NCBI RefSeq assembly: GCF_001941945.1
Contig: NZ_CP015583.1
Location: forward strand, 1,692,501-1,756,500
Source: Roseomonas gilardii
Lineage (GTDB): Bacteria; Pseudomonadota; Alphaproteobacteria; Acetobacterales; Acetobacteraceae
DNA length: 64,000 bases
Direction: 5' to 3'
Positions 21,933 through 30,102 of the stretch are shown here, piece by piece. The notes under the pieces were generated by a model. It saw only the letters and a program-made list of their open reading frames with translations. It was not told the origin of the DNA and did not search any database. Position 1 is the stretch's first letter. Each line of letters starts with the position of its first letter. The translations under genes and the position numbers were made by a program.

Positions 21933-23303
21933 ATGGCCATGCAGAGTGCAGAGACCGTGATCATCGGGGCCGGGCAGGCCGGTGTGCCCCTGGCCCGCGC
22001 CCTGGCCGCGGCGGGCCGGGATGTCCTGCTGATCGAGCGTGATGCCCTCGGCGGCTCCTGCGTCAATTTCGGCTGCACGCCCAGCAAGGCGGTGATCGCT
22101 TCCGCCCGGCTGGCCGCCCAGGCCCGGCGCGCGGCCGAATGGGGCGTGACGATCCCCACGGTGGAGGTGGATTTCGCCGCGGTGATGGACCGCGCCCGTA
22201 CCCTGGTGGCGGAGCAGCGCGGCGAGCTGGAGGAGAGCTTCCGCCAGCCCGGGGCGCCACGCCTGCTGCGGGGGGAGGCCAGGATCGAAGGCCGCGAGGG
22301 GAGCCGCCTCCGCCTCCGCGTGGGGGAGGCGGTGGTCCTGGCCGACCGGCTGGTGCTCGACACGGGCTCCCGCGCGGCGCGACCGGATCTGCCGGGGCTG
22401 GACCAGGTGCCCCTGATCGACAGCCGGAGCTGGATCGACCTCCGCGAGCGTCCGGGACATCTGCTCTTCCTGGGTGGCGGCACCATCGCGCTGGAACTGG
22501 CCCAGGCCTTCCGCCGCCTGGGATCGGCCGTGACCATCGTCGAGGCCGGCCCGCAGCTCACTGAACGCGAAGACCCGGATGTGGCCGAGGTGCTGCAACG
22601 GGCCCTGGAAGCGGACGGGATCGCCGTCCACCTGGGCGCGAAGCCCGAACGGGTGGAGGCAGGAGGCGAGGGGGTGCGGCTGCATCTGGGAGGACGGATG
22701 CTGGAGGGCACGCATCTCTTCCTCGCCGCTGGCCGCCAGGCAAACACGGATGCGCTGGGGCTGGAAAGCATCGGCCTGCACCCCGGCGAGAAAGGCGTGC
22801 TGGACGTGGACGACCGCCTGCGGACGAAGGCAGACGGGGTGTTCGCGGCTGGCGACATCCGGGGCGGGCCGCAATTCACCCACACCGCCTATGACGATTT
22901 CCGCGTCCTCCAGTCGCTCTTCCTGGAAGACGGCGCGCGTACCACGCGGCGCATCGTGCCCTATGCCATCTTCACCGAGCCGGAGCTGGGGCGCGTGGGC
23001 CTGTCGGAGCAGGAGGCGCGCAAGGCCGGCCGTCCCTATCGCCTCGGGAAGAAGCCGATGACGGAGAGCGGCAAGGCTCGCGACATCGGCCGCACCGAGG
23101 GCTTCATCAAGGTCCTCGCGGACCCCGGGACGGGGGAGATCCTCGGCGCCGCCGCGCTCTGCGATTCGGGGGCGGAGGTGGTGCAGCTCTTCGTGGAGCT
23201 GATGAATGCCGGGGCGGGCCTCCGTACCATGCTGGACGGCGTGCATATCCACCCCACTCTGGGCGAGGCCGCGAAGAACGCCGCCGCCGCCCTGGATGGA
23301 TAG
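21933..23303 (+). CDS. pyridine nucleotide-disulfide oxidoreductase, class I (mercuric reductase/Lpd-like)
   Basis: 456 residues: FAD-binding VIIGAGQAGVPLARAL near 9-24, redox-active disulfide Cys43/Cys48 in GGSCVNFGCTPSK, NAD(P)-binding FLGGGTIALELAQ near 180, second FAD motif VFAAGDIRGG near 305, and the C-terminal dimerisation domain ending with HIHPTLGE, the active-site His/Glu pair. The layout is that of the Lpd/MerA/glutathione reductase family, but no HMA domain or extra Cys pair for mercury is present. Which disulfide or quinone it reduces cannot be told from sequence. The gene stands alone between tRNA genes. Confidence 0.9.
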   Translation: MAMQSAETVIIGAGQAGVPLARALAAAGRDVLLIERDALGGSCVNFGCTPSKAVIASARLAAQARRAAEWGVTIPTVEVDFAAVMDRARTLVAEQRGELEESFRQPGAPRLLRGEARIEGREGSRLRLRVGEAVVLADRLVLDTGSRAARPDLPGLDQVPLIDSRSWIDLRERPGHLLFLGGGTIALELAQAFRRLGSAVTIVEAGPQLTEREDPDVAEVLQRALEADGIAVHLGAKPERVEAGGEGVRLHLGGRMLEGTHLFLAAGRQANTDALGLESIGLHPGEKGVLDVDDRLRTKADGVFAAGDIRGGPQFTHTAYDDFRVLQSLFLEDGARTTRRIVPYAIFTEPELGRVGLSEQEARKAGRPYRLGKKPMTESGKARDIGRTEGFIKVLADPGTGEILGAAALCDSGAEVVQLFVELMNAGAGLRTMLDGVHIHPTLGEAAKNAAAALDG

Positions 23304-23307
23304 GGCC

Positions 23308-23338
23308 GAAAAACCCTTCGTCTGCCCATGGACGAAGG
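23308..23338 (-). terminator. possible minus-strand terminator before tRNA-Glu
   Basis: CCTTCGTC and GACGAAGG (23315-23322, 23331-23338) form a perfect stem. On the minus strand it is followed by GGGTTTTTC, the layout of a rho-independent terminator. It could stop minus-strand transcripts coming from the CBS gene. Confidence 0.4.
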
Positions 23339-23393
23339 CGGCGCGTCAGGCTAGTTACCCGCCAACGCCTCTCCGGCCGTTCTTCCTGGCCAT

Positions 23394-23469
<76 letters not shown>

Positions 23470-23543
23470 CCATCCCCCAATCCCCGCCGATGCCGACGCG
23501 CCAGCCGGAAGCCATCCGCCCTCGCACCCCTTTCCCGATCGCG

Positions 23544-23984
23544 CTAACCGGCCGTCACATAGTCCCGCAGGGCCTCCGCCTCGCCCACGGCCTGTTCGAT
23601 CCGGGCCTTCACCAGATCCCCGATCGAGACGATGCCGCAGAGGGTCTCGCCCTCATAGACCGGCAGGTGCCGCACCCGGCGGTCGGTGATCATCTCCAGG
23701 GCCCGGGTGATCGGCGTGTCCGGCGTCACCGTATGCACCACGCGCGTCATCACATCGGCGGCCACCAGCCCATCGACCGAGCCCGCATCACTGGCCAGTG
23801 CCCGCACGATATCGCGCTCGGACAGGATGCCGAGCACGGGCCGCGCCGCGTCCTCCGCCTCCCGCACGAGCACGGCGCCAAGCCGGTGCTGCACGAGGAC
23901 GCGCGCCACCTCCACCAGCGACTGCCCGGGCCGCACGCTGATCACGTCGGAGCCCTTGTTGCGCAGGATGGTCTTCACCGTCAT
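23544..23984 (-). CDS. tandem CBS-domain protein
   Basis: 146 residues made of two CBS motifs: the first around 8-70 (GQSLVEVARVLVQHRLGAVLV...GILSERDIVRALA) and the second around 78-138 (VTPDTPITRALEMITDRRVRHLPV...GIVSIGDLVKAR). Such stand-alone pairs usually bind adenosine nucleotides or NAD and act as small energy sensors; no partner enzyme is adjacent. The ATG at 23984 has GGAGG 5 bases upstream; an upstream in-frame ATG at 23999 has no better site. Confidence 0.92.
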   Translation of the reverse strand: MTVKTILRNKGSDVISVRPGQSLVEVARVLVQHRLGAVLVREAEDAARPVLGILSERDIVRALASDAGSVDGLVAADVMTRVVHTVTPDTPITRALEMITDRRVRHLPVYEGETLCGIVSIGDLVKARIEQAVGEAEALRDYVTAG

Positions 23985-24224
23985 CGTCGCCTCCAACATC
24001 TTCCGGCTCTCATCCGCCGGTTGAAGACATGGTGGCCGTGGGCGAGGCATTGGTGACAAGCGGAAACCCCCGCGCTCACGCCGCCGTGAAAGGGCGTGCC
24101 CTCCCACGCCCCGACAAACACGCTCCGACAAACCCCGCGCCGGGGCCGGGGTGGCGGCTTCCGCCGCGGGCGGATAAGCAATGGCCGCGCCCCTCCGGCC
24201 TTGGGCGATACGATCAAGGAACGC

Positions 24225-24458
24225 ATGTCGGCAAAGCTCTGGTCCCTCGGAACCTTTCTCGTCGCGCTCGGGATCGCCGCCTATGCGGTGGGCTGGGACA
24301 CCCTGCTCTGGGTGCCGCGCCGGGTCATGGATTCCCTGTTCTGGGTGCCCGGCGCGATCCTGGACACCGTGCGGACCTCGCCGGCCACGGCCATCGTCAT
24401 CGGGCTGGGCATCGTGCTGATGGTGGCCGCGCGCCTGATCGGACGGCACCGCGGATAG
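24225..24458 (+). CDS. small membrane protein of unknown function
   Basis: 77 residues with two hydrophobic helices (about 5-23 and 53-70) joined by a Trp-rich segment (TLLWVPRRVMDSLFWVPGAI) that holds a repeated LLWVP/LFWVP phrase. AAGGA stands before the ATG. I do not recognise a family. It opens a run of small envelope genes up to 27.1 kb. Confidence 0.6.
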   Translation: MSAKLWSLGTFLVALGIAAYAVGWDTLLWVPRRVMDSLFWVPGAILDTVRTSPATAIVIGLGIVLMVAARLIGRHRG

Positions 24459-24559
24459 GACCGGCCGGCGGCCGCCGGCCTCTTGCGGTGGCAACCCCGG
24501 GCCACGAACTGGGCTTCCTGCCCTGGATAGGGAATCCGCAACGGGGAGGGGAGCGGCAC

Positions 24560-25123
24560 TTGACCGGATGGAAGACGGCGATCCTGGGGATCGCGATCGC
24601 AGGCTGCGCCATGACGGGCTGGGTGGCCGCCGCTGGTGCCGCCAGGCCGCAGCAGCCCGCCCCGCACCGCCACCATGCCACTCCCGGGACGCAACGCCAC
24701 GCGCGTGTGGCGGAGGCGCGGCGGCACCACACGGCGCCCCATGAGGCAACACACCACGGGGCCCGGCATCAGGCCACGCGGGAACAGCGTGGCCGCGCCT
24801 CGGTCTATTCCCACCGCTTCGCCGGACGGCCCATGGCGGATGGCGGCCGCTTCGACCCGGGTTCCAACACGGTGGCCAGCCGGACCCTGCCGCTGGGCAC
24901 GCAGGCTCGCGTGACGAACCTCCGCAACGGCCGTTCGGCCGTCGTCAGCGTGCGCGACCGGGGGCCGCATCACGGCGGCCGCATCCTCGATGTCAGCCCG
25001 GGCGTCGCGGCCCGGCTGGGGATGCCGGAAACGGGCACGGCGCCCGTGGCGGTCGTCGCGCTTTCCACCCCTGGCCTCGCGGGCCGCGCCGAAGCCGCGC
25101 CGGCGGGACGGACAGGCCGCTGA
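24560..25123 (+). CDS. rlpA: RlpA-like septal/ring protein with His-rich linker
   Basis: 187 residues. After a signal-type hydrophobic N-terminus (about 7-26) comes a linker of about 55 residues with roughly 14 histidines, then a double-psi beta-barrel domain (RASVYSHRFAGRPMADGGRF ... LPLGTQARVTNLRNGRS ... VRDRGPHHGGRILDVS). RlpA proteins are lytic transglycosylases or peptidoglycan binders at septa; here the expected catalytic Asp (VRDRGP) is present, while the usual Glu is not obvious and no SPOR domain exists. The start is inferred as TTG 24560 after GGGAGGGGAG. The His-rich linker could bind metal. Confidence 0.8.
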   Translation: MTGWKTAILGIAIAGCAMTGWVAAAGAARPQQPAPHRHHATPGTQRHARVAEARRHHTAPHEATHHGARHQATREQRGRASVYSHRFAGRPMADGGRFDPGSNTVASRTLPLGTQARVTNLRNGRSAVVSVRDRGPHHGGRILDVSPGVAARLGMPETGTAPVAVVALSTPGLAGRAEAAPAGRTGR

Positions 25124-25228
25124 CCGGAAAGCCGGGGCATCCGCCCCTGCTTTCCCTGACCGGGAGAAGGGCGCTCCGGCAGCGGGCCCAGACCGCCTGC
25201 CGACAGCACGTGGCCCGATAGCGGGGCG

Positions 25229-25648
25229 TCAGCGCGGAGAGGCCGGGGGCTTTCCCGGCGGCCTCCCCTGGACTCCCGCCCTGGCCTTGACCACCGAGGC
25301 CTCGAACTCCCAGGGCGTCATGTCCAGCACCAGGCGCCCTTCCGGCGCATCCCGCAACAGGCTGGCCGGCACGGAGAAGGGGGCCGTCCCGATCCCCAGG
25401 GCCGGGTTCGGCAGGATCTTCACCACGGTGGAGGGCGCGGCGCCCGTAACACCGTTCACCGTGCCGATCCGCGTTTCGTCCATGGCCCAGACCTCCTTGC
25501 CGCGCAGGTCGTCCGCCCCGCGCAGGTTGGGCGCGGCCGCAAGCGGCGTGGCCGTGAGCAGCGCCAGCATCAGCCACGGGGTCGTCCATGGGGTGCGGCG
25601 CCGGCGTGGCCGCGCGGGGCCAAGGGCGTGGGGAAGGGACGGGACCAT
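25229..25648 (-). CDS. exported PRC-barrel domain protein
   Basis: 139 residues. A basic N-terminus and hydrophobic helix (about 24-38, ending ATPLAAA) look like a signal peptide, followed by a PRC-barrel-like stretch (LRGKEVWAMDETRIGTVNGVTG at about 47-68, then a second half ending LDMTPWEFEAS). Function is unknown; PRC-barrel proteins of this size are common in alphaproteobacterial envelopes. GAAGG precedes the ATG. Confidence 0.7.
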   Translation of the reverse strand: MVPSLPHALGPARPRRRRTPWTTPWLMLALLTATPLAAAPNLRGADDLRGKEVWAMDETRIGTVNGVTGAAPSTVVKILPNPALGIGTAPFSVPASLLRDAPEGRLVLDMTPWEFEASVVKARAGVQGRPPGKPPASPR

Positions 25649-25815
25649 GATGGGGGCCTTCTTGCATTCTCCGCTGGCCGATGCCAGAGCCGCGAAGGTC
25701 CGGCAGGGCCACTTCCATCCACAGAGAGGCTCGTCCGGCCGCCTCCGCCCGGGTGGGAACGGTCCTTCGGCCGGATCACGGGTGGGGAAGTCACGCGGCA
25801 GGGAGAATTCCGGGG

Positions 25816-26130
25816 ATGAGGATGCAGGAAGGCTTCGTCGTGCTCTCCTCGGCGGTGGGCAGCGCCGCCAAGGCGGGCGAGATCGCCAGGGCCCTGGTCT
25901 CGGCGCGGCAGGCGGCCCTCGGCGGGGAACGCGACGCGGAAGTGTTGCGGCGGCTTATCCGCGACAGGGTGGGGCAAGAGCCGCGGCTGCAACTGGACTA
26001 TGCCAGCATCGCCGATGCCGCGACGATGGAGGAACTGCGGACCATCACGCCGGAGGCCCTGGCCCTGGTGGCCGCGCGGCTCGGGCGGACGAGGCTGCTG
26101 GACAACATGCGCCTGATGGCGCCCGGCTGA
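25816..26130 (+). CDS. stand-alone C-terminal domain of pantothenate synthetase (PanC remnant or derivative)
   Basis: 104 residues that resemble only the last third of PanC: VVLSS at the place of the LSSRN motif, an ERD-containing helix, LDYASIADAATMEEL matching the family's DYxxxVDxxTLE segment, and AARLGRTRLLDNMRL matching the family's terminal ARxGxTRLIDN. The catalytic N-terminal Rossmann domain (HxGH, KMSKS-like region) is absent and the conserved Arg after SS is replaced, so it cannot make pantothenate alone. The upstream in-frame sequence shows no PanC likeness. It is either a decayed gene or a domain kept for another role. Confidence 0.65.
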   Translation: MRMQEGFVVLSSAVGSAAKAGEIARALVSARQAALGGERDAEVLRRLIRDRVGQEPRLQLDYASIADAATMEELRTITPEALALVAARLGRTRLLDNMRLMAPG

Positions 26131-26141
26131 GCCGCCCGCGG

Positions 26142-26327
26142 ATGGACCCGCTGACACGCCTGCTGATCCAGATGGCGCAGTGGTGGCGCCATCCGCCTGG
26201 GCGCCGGAAGGCCCTGGTGATCCTGGCGGCGCTGGCCCTGTCCTTCCTGCTCGTGGGCATCGAGAGGTTCGTCGGCTGGCCCGGCTGGCTGCGCACCGAG
26301 CCGGTGCCGATCCGCCGCCTGCCCTGA
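26142..26327 (+). CDS. small single-span membrane protein of unknown function
   Basis: 61 residues with a basic segment (WWRHPPGRRK) and one transmembrane helix (about 24-42) followed by a Trp-containing tail. It starts 11 bases after the PanC-like gene and may be co-transcribed. No family recognised; the call rests on spacing and composition. Confidence 0.45.
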   Translation: MDPLTRLLIQMAQWWRHPPGRRKALVILAALALSFLLVGIERFVGWPGWLRTEPVPIRRLP

Positions 26328-26411
26328 CCCTCCGGCCCACGAGGCGCCCGGCGGCAGGGTTGCGCGGACCGGACTGGACCGGAACATGGCCCTGCCGCAG
26401 CCTCGGTCCCG

Positions 26412-26759
26412 ATGTTCACGTCGATACCAGGCAGGTTCCTGCGGGGGCTGCTGCGGCCCCTGCTTCTTCTGGCGTTGCTGGCTGCCTCTCCGCCGGTGGC
26501 AGGCGCCGCCATGGCGGGCGTTCCCTCCTGCTCCCTGGCGGCCGCTCCGGCCCCTTTGGCGATGGAACAGGACCGGCCGCCGCCGCAGCCCACCTGCTAT
26601 GGCGGCCGTGCCGTGGTCCGGTTCGGCTGGACGCTGGTGGATTACGGCCTCGCCACGATGAAATACGTGATCGGCCTGTTCCTCGTGATCCTGGGCTTCC
26701 TCTTCCTGATGCTGGGCTATGCCCTCAGTGTCCTGGACTTCCTGCTCTGCTGGCGATGA
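26412..26759 (+). CDS. small exported/membrane protein of unknown function
   Basis: 115 residues. A signal-like N-terminus (hydrophobic at about 10-32), a short periplasmic part with two cysteines (residues about 40 and 62), then a long hydrophobic helix-turn (YVIGLFLVILGFLFLMLGYA) and a C-terminal CWR. Not recognised. Next to another small membrane gene, in the accessory 24-27 kb cluster. Confidence 0.5.
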   Translation: MFTSIPGRFLRGLLRPLLLLALLAASPPVAGAAMAGVPSCSLAAAPAPLAMEQDRPPPQPTCYGGRAVVRFGWTLVDYGLATMKYVIGLFLVILGFLFLMLGYALSVLDFLLCWR

Positions 26760-26795
26760 GCCCGGCGCCCTCCGCCCGGCCGGCCCATCCGGTGG

Positions 26796-27137
26796 TCAGC
26801 CCTGGCAGCCGGGCGAGGGCTGAAGCAGCGGGGGGCTGCCATCGTCCCAGCATGACCTGATGCGCGGGATCAGGGGCGATCCGCTGGCGATCAGTCCGAT
26901 GGTCGAGCTCTGGCCCGGATGCAGAGGTTCCGGCCTCTCGGGATGCAGGCGCAGGGCCTGGCCCTGAGTGGCCTGGCCATCATGGCGGGCGTTCCAGATC
27001 TCCAGGATCTGCCAGTCGGGGGTCAGGCAGAGCGTCCAGCGCAGCATCGGGGCCTGTCCGCCATTGGTGACGAGGATCTCCGCCTGGAAGCCCTGACTCC
27101 AGGTGCTGACGACGCGGAACTGGACATGGAGCGACAA
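26796..27137 (-). CDS. stand-alone CBM2-like cellulose-binding module protein
   Basis: 113 residues. Residues about 8-90 follow the CBM2 plan: VVSTWSQGFQAEILVTNGG, then LRWTLCLTPDWQILEIWNA, then a segment ending LHPGQSSTIGLIASG, the counterpart of the family's LAPGxSxxFGF. Three Trp residues (about 13, 34 and 48) are placed as in cellulose-binding surfaces. There is no attached catalytic domain and no visible signal peptide. The only start codon I can find in frame is TTG at 27135-27137, since an in-frame TAA lies about 48 bases upstream. A TAATAT box on the minus strand near 27178-27183 could be a -10. It may be a truncated remnant. Confidence 0.6.
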   Translation of the reverse strand: MSLHVQFRVVSTWSQGFQAEILVTNGGQAPMLRWTLCLTPDWQILEIWNARHDGQATQGQALRLHPERPEPLHPGQSSTIGLIASGSPLIPRIRSCWDDGSPPLLQPSPGCQG

Positions 27138-27213
27138 GGCGGTGATCCCAGTCCGTGAGAGTACGTGCCAGGAATGTCTATATTAAGAGACTTGTGAGAA
27201 AAACGCATCCCAG

Positions 27214-27226
27214 GTTGCCGTGCAAC
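27214..27226. promoter_or_regulatory. palindrome GTTGC-CGT-GCAAC (site 1)
   Basis: A perfect inverted repeat with a 3-base spacer, 77 bases upstream of the CBM2-like gene. An identical-arm site lies exactly 50 bases away. The TTGC-N3-GCAA core is operator-like (LacI/GntR style), but the regulator is unknown. Confidence 0.45.
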
Positions 27227-27263
27227 GAAACCAGGAGCGAAACGTGACGAACTGCCACGCTTT

Positions 27264-27276
27264 GTTGCGGTGCAAC
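27264..27276. promoter_or_regulatory. palindrome GTTGC-GGT-GCAAC (site 2)
   Basis: Same arms as the site at 27214-27226, with centres 50 bases apart. It lies between the CBM2-like gene and the end of the deacetylase gene; the 288-base gap otherwise holds no gene I can support. Confidence 0.45.
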
Positions 27277-27425
27277 CAGTGGACCGCTCACCCGGTTGAT
27301 GGGATTCCGGCACATAGGGCAACTCGTGCGTGCGATGGCATCATCCATCGCGCGGCGCTGAACCACCTGGTCCATGCCGAAGCCGCCATGTCCAGCAGGG
27401 AGGAGGTGGATAGCCCGCGAAAGCG

Positions 27426-28319
27426 CTATCCGCCCGGACAGGACCCGGCCGGCAGCCGGGTGACGTGGTCAAGAATCGCCCCGGCGGTGCAGAGCCAGAC
27501 CTCGGGGCGAGGCGCCAGCACATGCGACAGGGCGCGGCGCAACGCCGCCAGCCGGTAAGGCTGCCCGACGATATAGGGATGCAGTGCGATCCCCATCACC
27601 TGCGCCCTGCCGTCCCGCACCTGTCGAAGCCGCTCGTCGAAATCCGCCACGATCATCGCCGCGAACTGCTCCGCCCCGTCCTTTCGCGCCACGATGGCGG
27701 GAATGTCGTTGACCTCCTGCGGATAGGGAATGGCGAGGAGCGGGCCGGAACGGGTGCGGTGCCAGACGGGCTGGTCGTCGCTGCACCAGTTCAATGTGTA
27801 GCGATAGCCCGCCTCGGCCAGCAGGTCCGGCGTGGCCGCGCTTTCCGCGATCCAGGGCGAGAGCCAGCCCCGTGGCGCCCGGCCCTCGTGATGGGCCAGT
27901 ATCGCGGTCGCCTCGGCGATCAGCGCCCGCTCGGCCTCCTCCGGCAGCACGCTCTGCCGCTCGCTGTTGGTCTTTCCATGCCCGGCGATCTCGTCGCCCC
28001 GCGCCCGGTGCGCCGCCATGAGCTGCGGCGCGTGGTCATACATGGCGCTGTTGGCCAGGACGGTGCAGGGCGCGTCCAGTTCGTCCAGCAGTTCCAGGAG
28101 CCTCCAGGCTCCCACCCGGTTGCCGTAGTCGCGCCAGGCGTGGTTCAGCACGTCCGGCTGCGGCCCGCCGGGCGCCAGCTCCGCGCCCAGGCCCTCGCCG
28201 AAGGCGAAATGCTCCAGGTTCACGCCGAGATAGACGGCGAGGTGCCCGTCATTCGGCCATGCCCAGCGCGGCCGTTCCGGCCAGGGGTGGTAGTCGTGGC
28301 GGCCATGCTGGCGCAGCAT
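27426..28319 (-). CDS. polysaccharide deacetylase family protein (PuuE/allantoinase-like)
   Basis: 297 residues of the NodB-like deacetylase fold in the PuuE variant: NLEHFAFGEG near 35, the metal-site analogue GDEIAGHGKTNSERQ near 113, RGWLSPWIAES near 152, and GIALHPYIVGQPYR near 245. PuuE enzymes hydrolyse allantoin; close relatives act on other small amides, so substrate is open. The ATG at 28319 has GAGGG 6 bases upstream. No ureide genes are nearby. It is divergent from cydDC. Confidence 0.85.
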   Translation of the reverse strand: MLRQHGRHDYHPWPERPRWAWPNDGHLAVYLGVNLEHFAFGEGLGAELAPGGPQPDVLNHAWRDYGNRVGAWRLLELLDELDAPCTVLANSAMYDHAPQLMAAHRARGDEIAGHGKTNSERQSVLPEEAERALIAEATAILAHHEGRAPRGWLSPWIAESAATPDLLAEAGYRYTLNWCSDDQPVWHRTRSGPLLAIPYPQEVNDIPAIVARKDGAEQFAAMIVADFDERLRQVRDGRAQVMGIALHPYIVGQPYRLAALRRALSHVLAPRPEVWLCTAGAILDHVTRLPAGSCPGG

Positions 28320-28395
28320 GCGAGACCCTCGCGAAACCAAGGAAGAACGGAGGAAAGGGTGCATGCGGATGCGGAGTGGTCTAGAGGGTGCCGCC

Positions 28396-30102
28396 ATGTC
28401 GTCCTCAAAGGCGGATGACGCGGCGGCCCGGCGGCTCCTGTCCCGTGCCGCGCGCGAGGATCGTCCGCGCCTCCTCCGCTCCACCGGCCTCGGTCTCGCC
28501 GCCGCCATCTGCGGCATCGCCCAGGCCTGGTTCATCGCCACGCTGCTTGCCGCCCTGCTGGGCTTTCCAGACGCGGTCGCCGGGTCCGGCTGGACCGCCT
28601 TTGCCGCCGCCGCCGTGCTCCTGCTGCTGCAGACCGGGCTCGGCATGGCGCAGGAACGGGCCCAGCACGCCGCCGGAGCCGCCGCCCGTGCCCGGCTGCG
28701 GCAGCAGGCCCTGGCCCGCCTCCTGGAACTCGGCCCGGCGGATGAGCGCCCGGCCGGGGAGCGCGCCGCGCTGGTGGTGGACCGGGTCGAGGCGCTGGAC
28801 GGCTACTTCGCCCGCTGGCTCCCCGCCGCCATGCTGGCCCTGCTGGTGCCGGCCGCCATCGCCCTGGCGGCGGCGCTGACCGACCCGGTGGGCGGGCTGA
28901 TCCTGGCCGCCGGCGGGCTGCTCGTGCCCGTCTCCATGGCCCTGACCGGCATCGGCGCCGCGATCCAGAGTCGACGGCAGTTCGACGCCCTCCAGCGCCT
29001 TTCCGGGCGCTTCCTGGACCGTGTGCGGGGCCTGCCCACCCTGGTCCTGTTCAACCGCCAGGACGACGAGGCAAAGGCCCTGGGGCGCGCCGCCGACGAG
29101 CTGCGGCAGCGGACGATGCGGGTGCTGCGCGTGGCCTTCCTGGGCTCCGCGGGGCTGGAGCTGATCGCCGCGGCGGTGCTGGGCTGCCTCGCCTGGCGCC
29201 ATGCCGCGCTGGTCACCGGCGGCCATCCCTCGCCGGTCTCGGCACTCTTCGTGCTGCTGCTGGTGCCTGCCTTCTTCGCGCCGCTGCGCGCCTTCTCCGC
29301 CGCCTATCACGAGCGTATGTCCGCCGCCGGCGCCGCCGCCGAGCTGGCGCCGCTGCTCGACGCGCCGGAGCGGGAAGGGCTGCTGCTGGAGGAGGTGCCG
29401 CCCTCCGTGGTGCTGACCTTCGAGAACGTTTCGCTGCGCTACGACCCGGCGCGCCCCGCCGCGCTGGACGGCGTCACCTTCCGCGTCATGCCGGGCGAGA
29501 CGCTGGTGCTATCCGGACCCTCCGGCGCCGGGAAATCCTCCGTGCTGCGACTGCTGCTGGGCTTCCGCCGGCCGGATGCCGGGCGCATCGCCCTCAACGG
29601 GCGCGACGCGCTGGCCCTGCGGCCCGAGGAGCTGCGCCGCCTCTCCGCCTATGTCCCGCAGCGCCCGCACCTGTTCCGCGACACGATCCGCGAGAATATC
29701 CGCCTCGCCCGGCCCGAGGCCGATGACGCGGCGGTGGAGGCGGCGGCGCGCGAGGCGCGGGTGACGGACTTCACCGCCGGGCTGCCCCGGGGGCTCGACA
29801 CGCTGGTGGGCGAGGGGGGGTGGGGCCTTTCCGGCGGGCAGGCACAGCGCGTCGCCCTGGCCCGCGCCTTCCTGCGCGACCGGCCCCTGGTCCTGCTGGA
29901 CGAGCCGACAGCCCATCTCGACCCCGGCACCGAAGCGGAGGTCCTCGACGGGCTGCGCCGGCTCTGCGCCGGGCGGACGGCGGTGATCGCCAGCCATTCG
30001 CCGCTGCTGCGCCAGCGCTTCCCGGCCCGGGTCCTCACCCTGGAGGACGGGCGCGTCGCCGGCCATGCGCGCCGGGGCAGGGAGGCCGACCATGTGGCGT
30101 GA
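28396..30102 (+). CDS. cydD: CydD, half of the thiol (cysteine/glutathione) ABC exporter
   Basis: 568 residues: six-helix permease region (about 30-310) and a C-terminal ATPase with Walker A GPSGAGKSS near 373, signature LSGGQAQR near 478 and Walker B VLLDEPTAHLD after it. CydDC exports reductant to the periplasm and supports assembly of cytochrome bd and c-type haems. I chose the ATG at 28396, which has GAGGG upstream. cydC overlaps its end by 11 bases. No cydAB lies in the window. Confidence 0.92.
   Translation: MSSSKADDAAARRLLSRAAREDRPRLLRSTGLGLAAAICGIAQAWFIATLLAALLGFPDAVAGSGWTAFAAAAVLLLLQTGLGMAQERAQHAAGAAARARLRQQALARLLELGPADERPAGERAALVVDRVEALDGYFARWLPAAMLALLVPAAIALAAALTDPVGGLILAAGGLLVPVSMALTGIGAAIQSRRQFDALQRLSGRFLDRVRGLPTLVLFNRQDDEAKALGRAADELRQRTMRVLRVAFLGSAGLELIAAAVLGCLAWRHAALVTGGHPSPVSALFVLLLVPAFFAPLRAFSAAYHERMSAAGAAAELAPLLDAPEREGLLLEEVPPSVVLTFENVSLRYDPARPAALDGVTFRVMPGETLVLSGPSGAGKSSVLRLLLGFRRPDAGRIALNGRDALALRPEELRRLSAYVPQRPHLFRDTIRENIRLARPEADDAAVEAAAREARVTDFTAGLPRGLDTLVGEGGWGLSGGQAQRVALARAFLRDRPLVLLDEPTAHLDPGTEAEVLDGLRRLCAGRTAVIASHSPLLRQRFPARVLTLEDGRVAGHARRGREADHVA

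Noticed and set aside
21933-23303. Mercuric reductase
   Set aside because: It lacks the HMA domain and C-terminal Cys pair, and no mer genes are nearby; the general disulfide reductase call is safer.
27222-27247. A further EcfG-like site (GCAAC-N16-CGTG) near 27.2 kb
   Set aside because: The -10 differs, no gene starts at a suitable distance on that strand, and it overlaps the palindrome already described.
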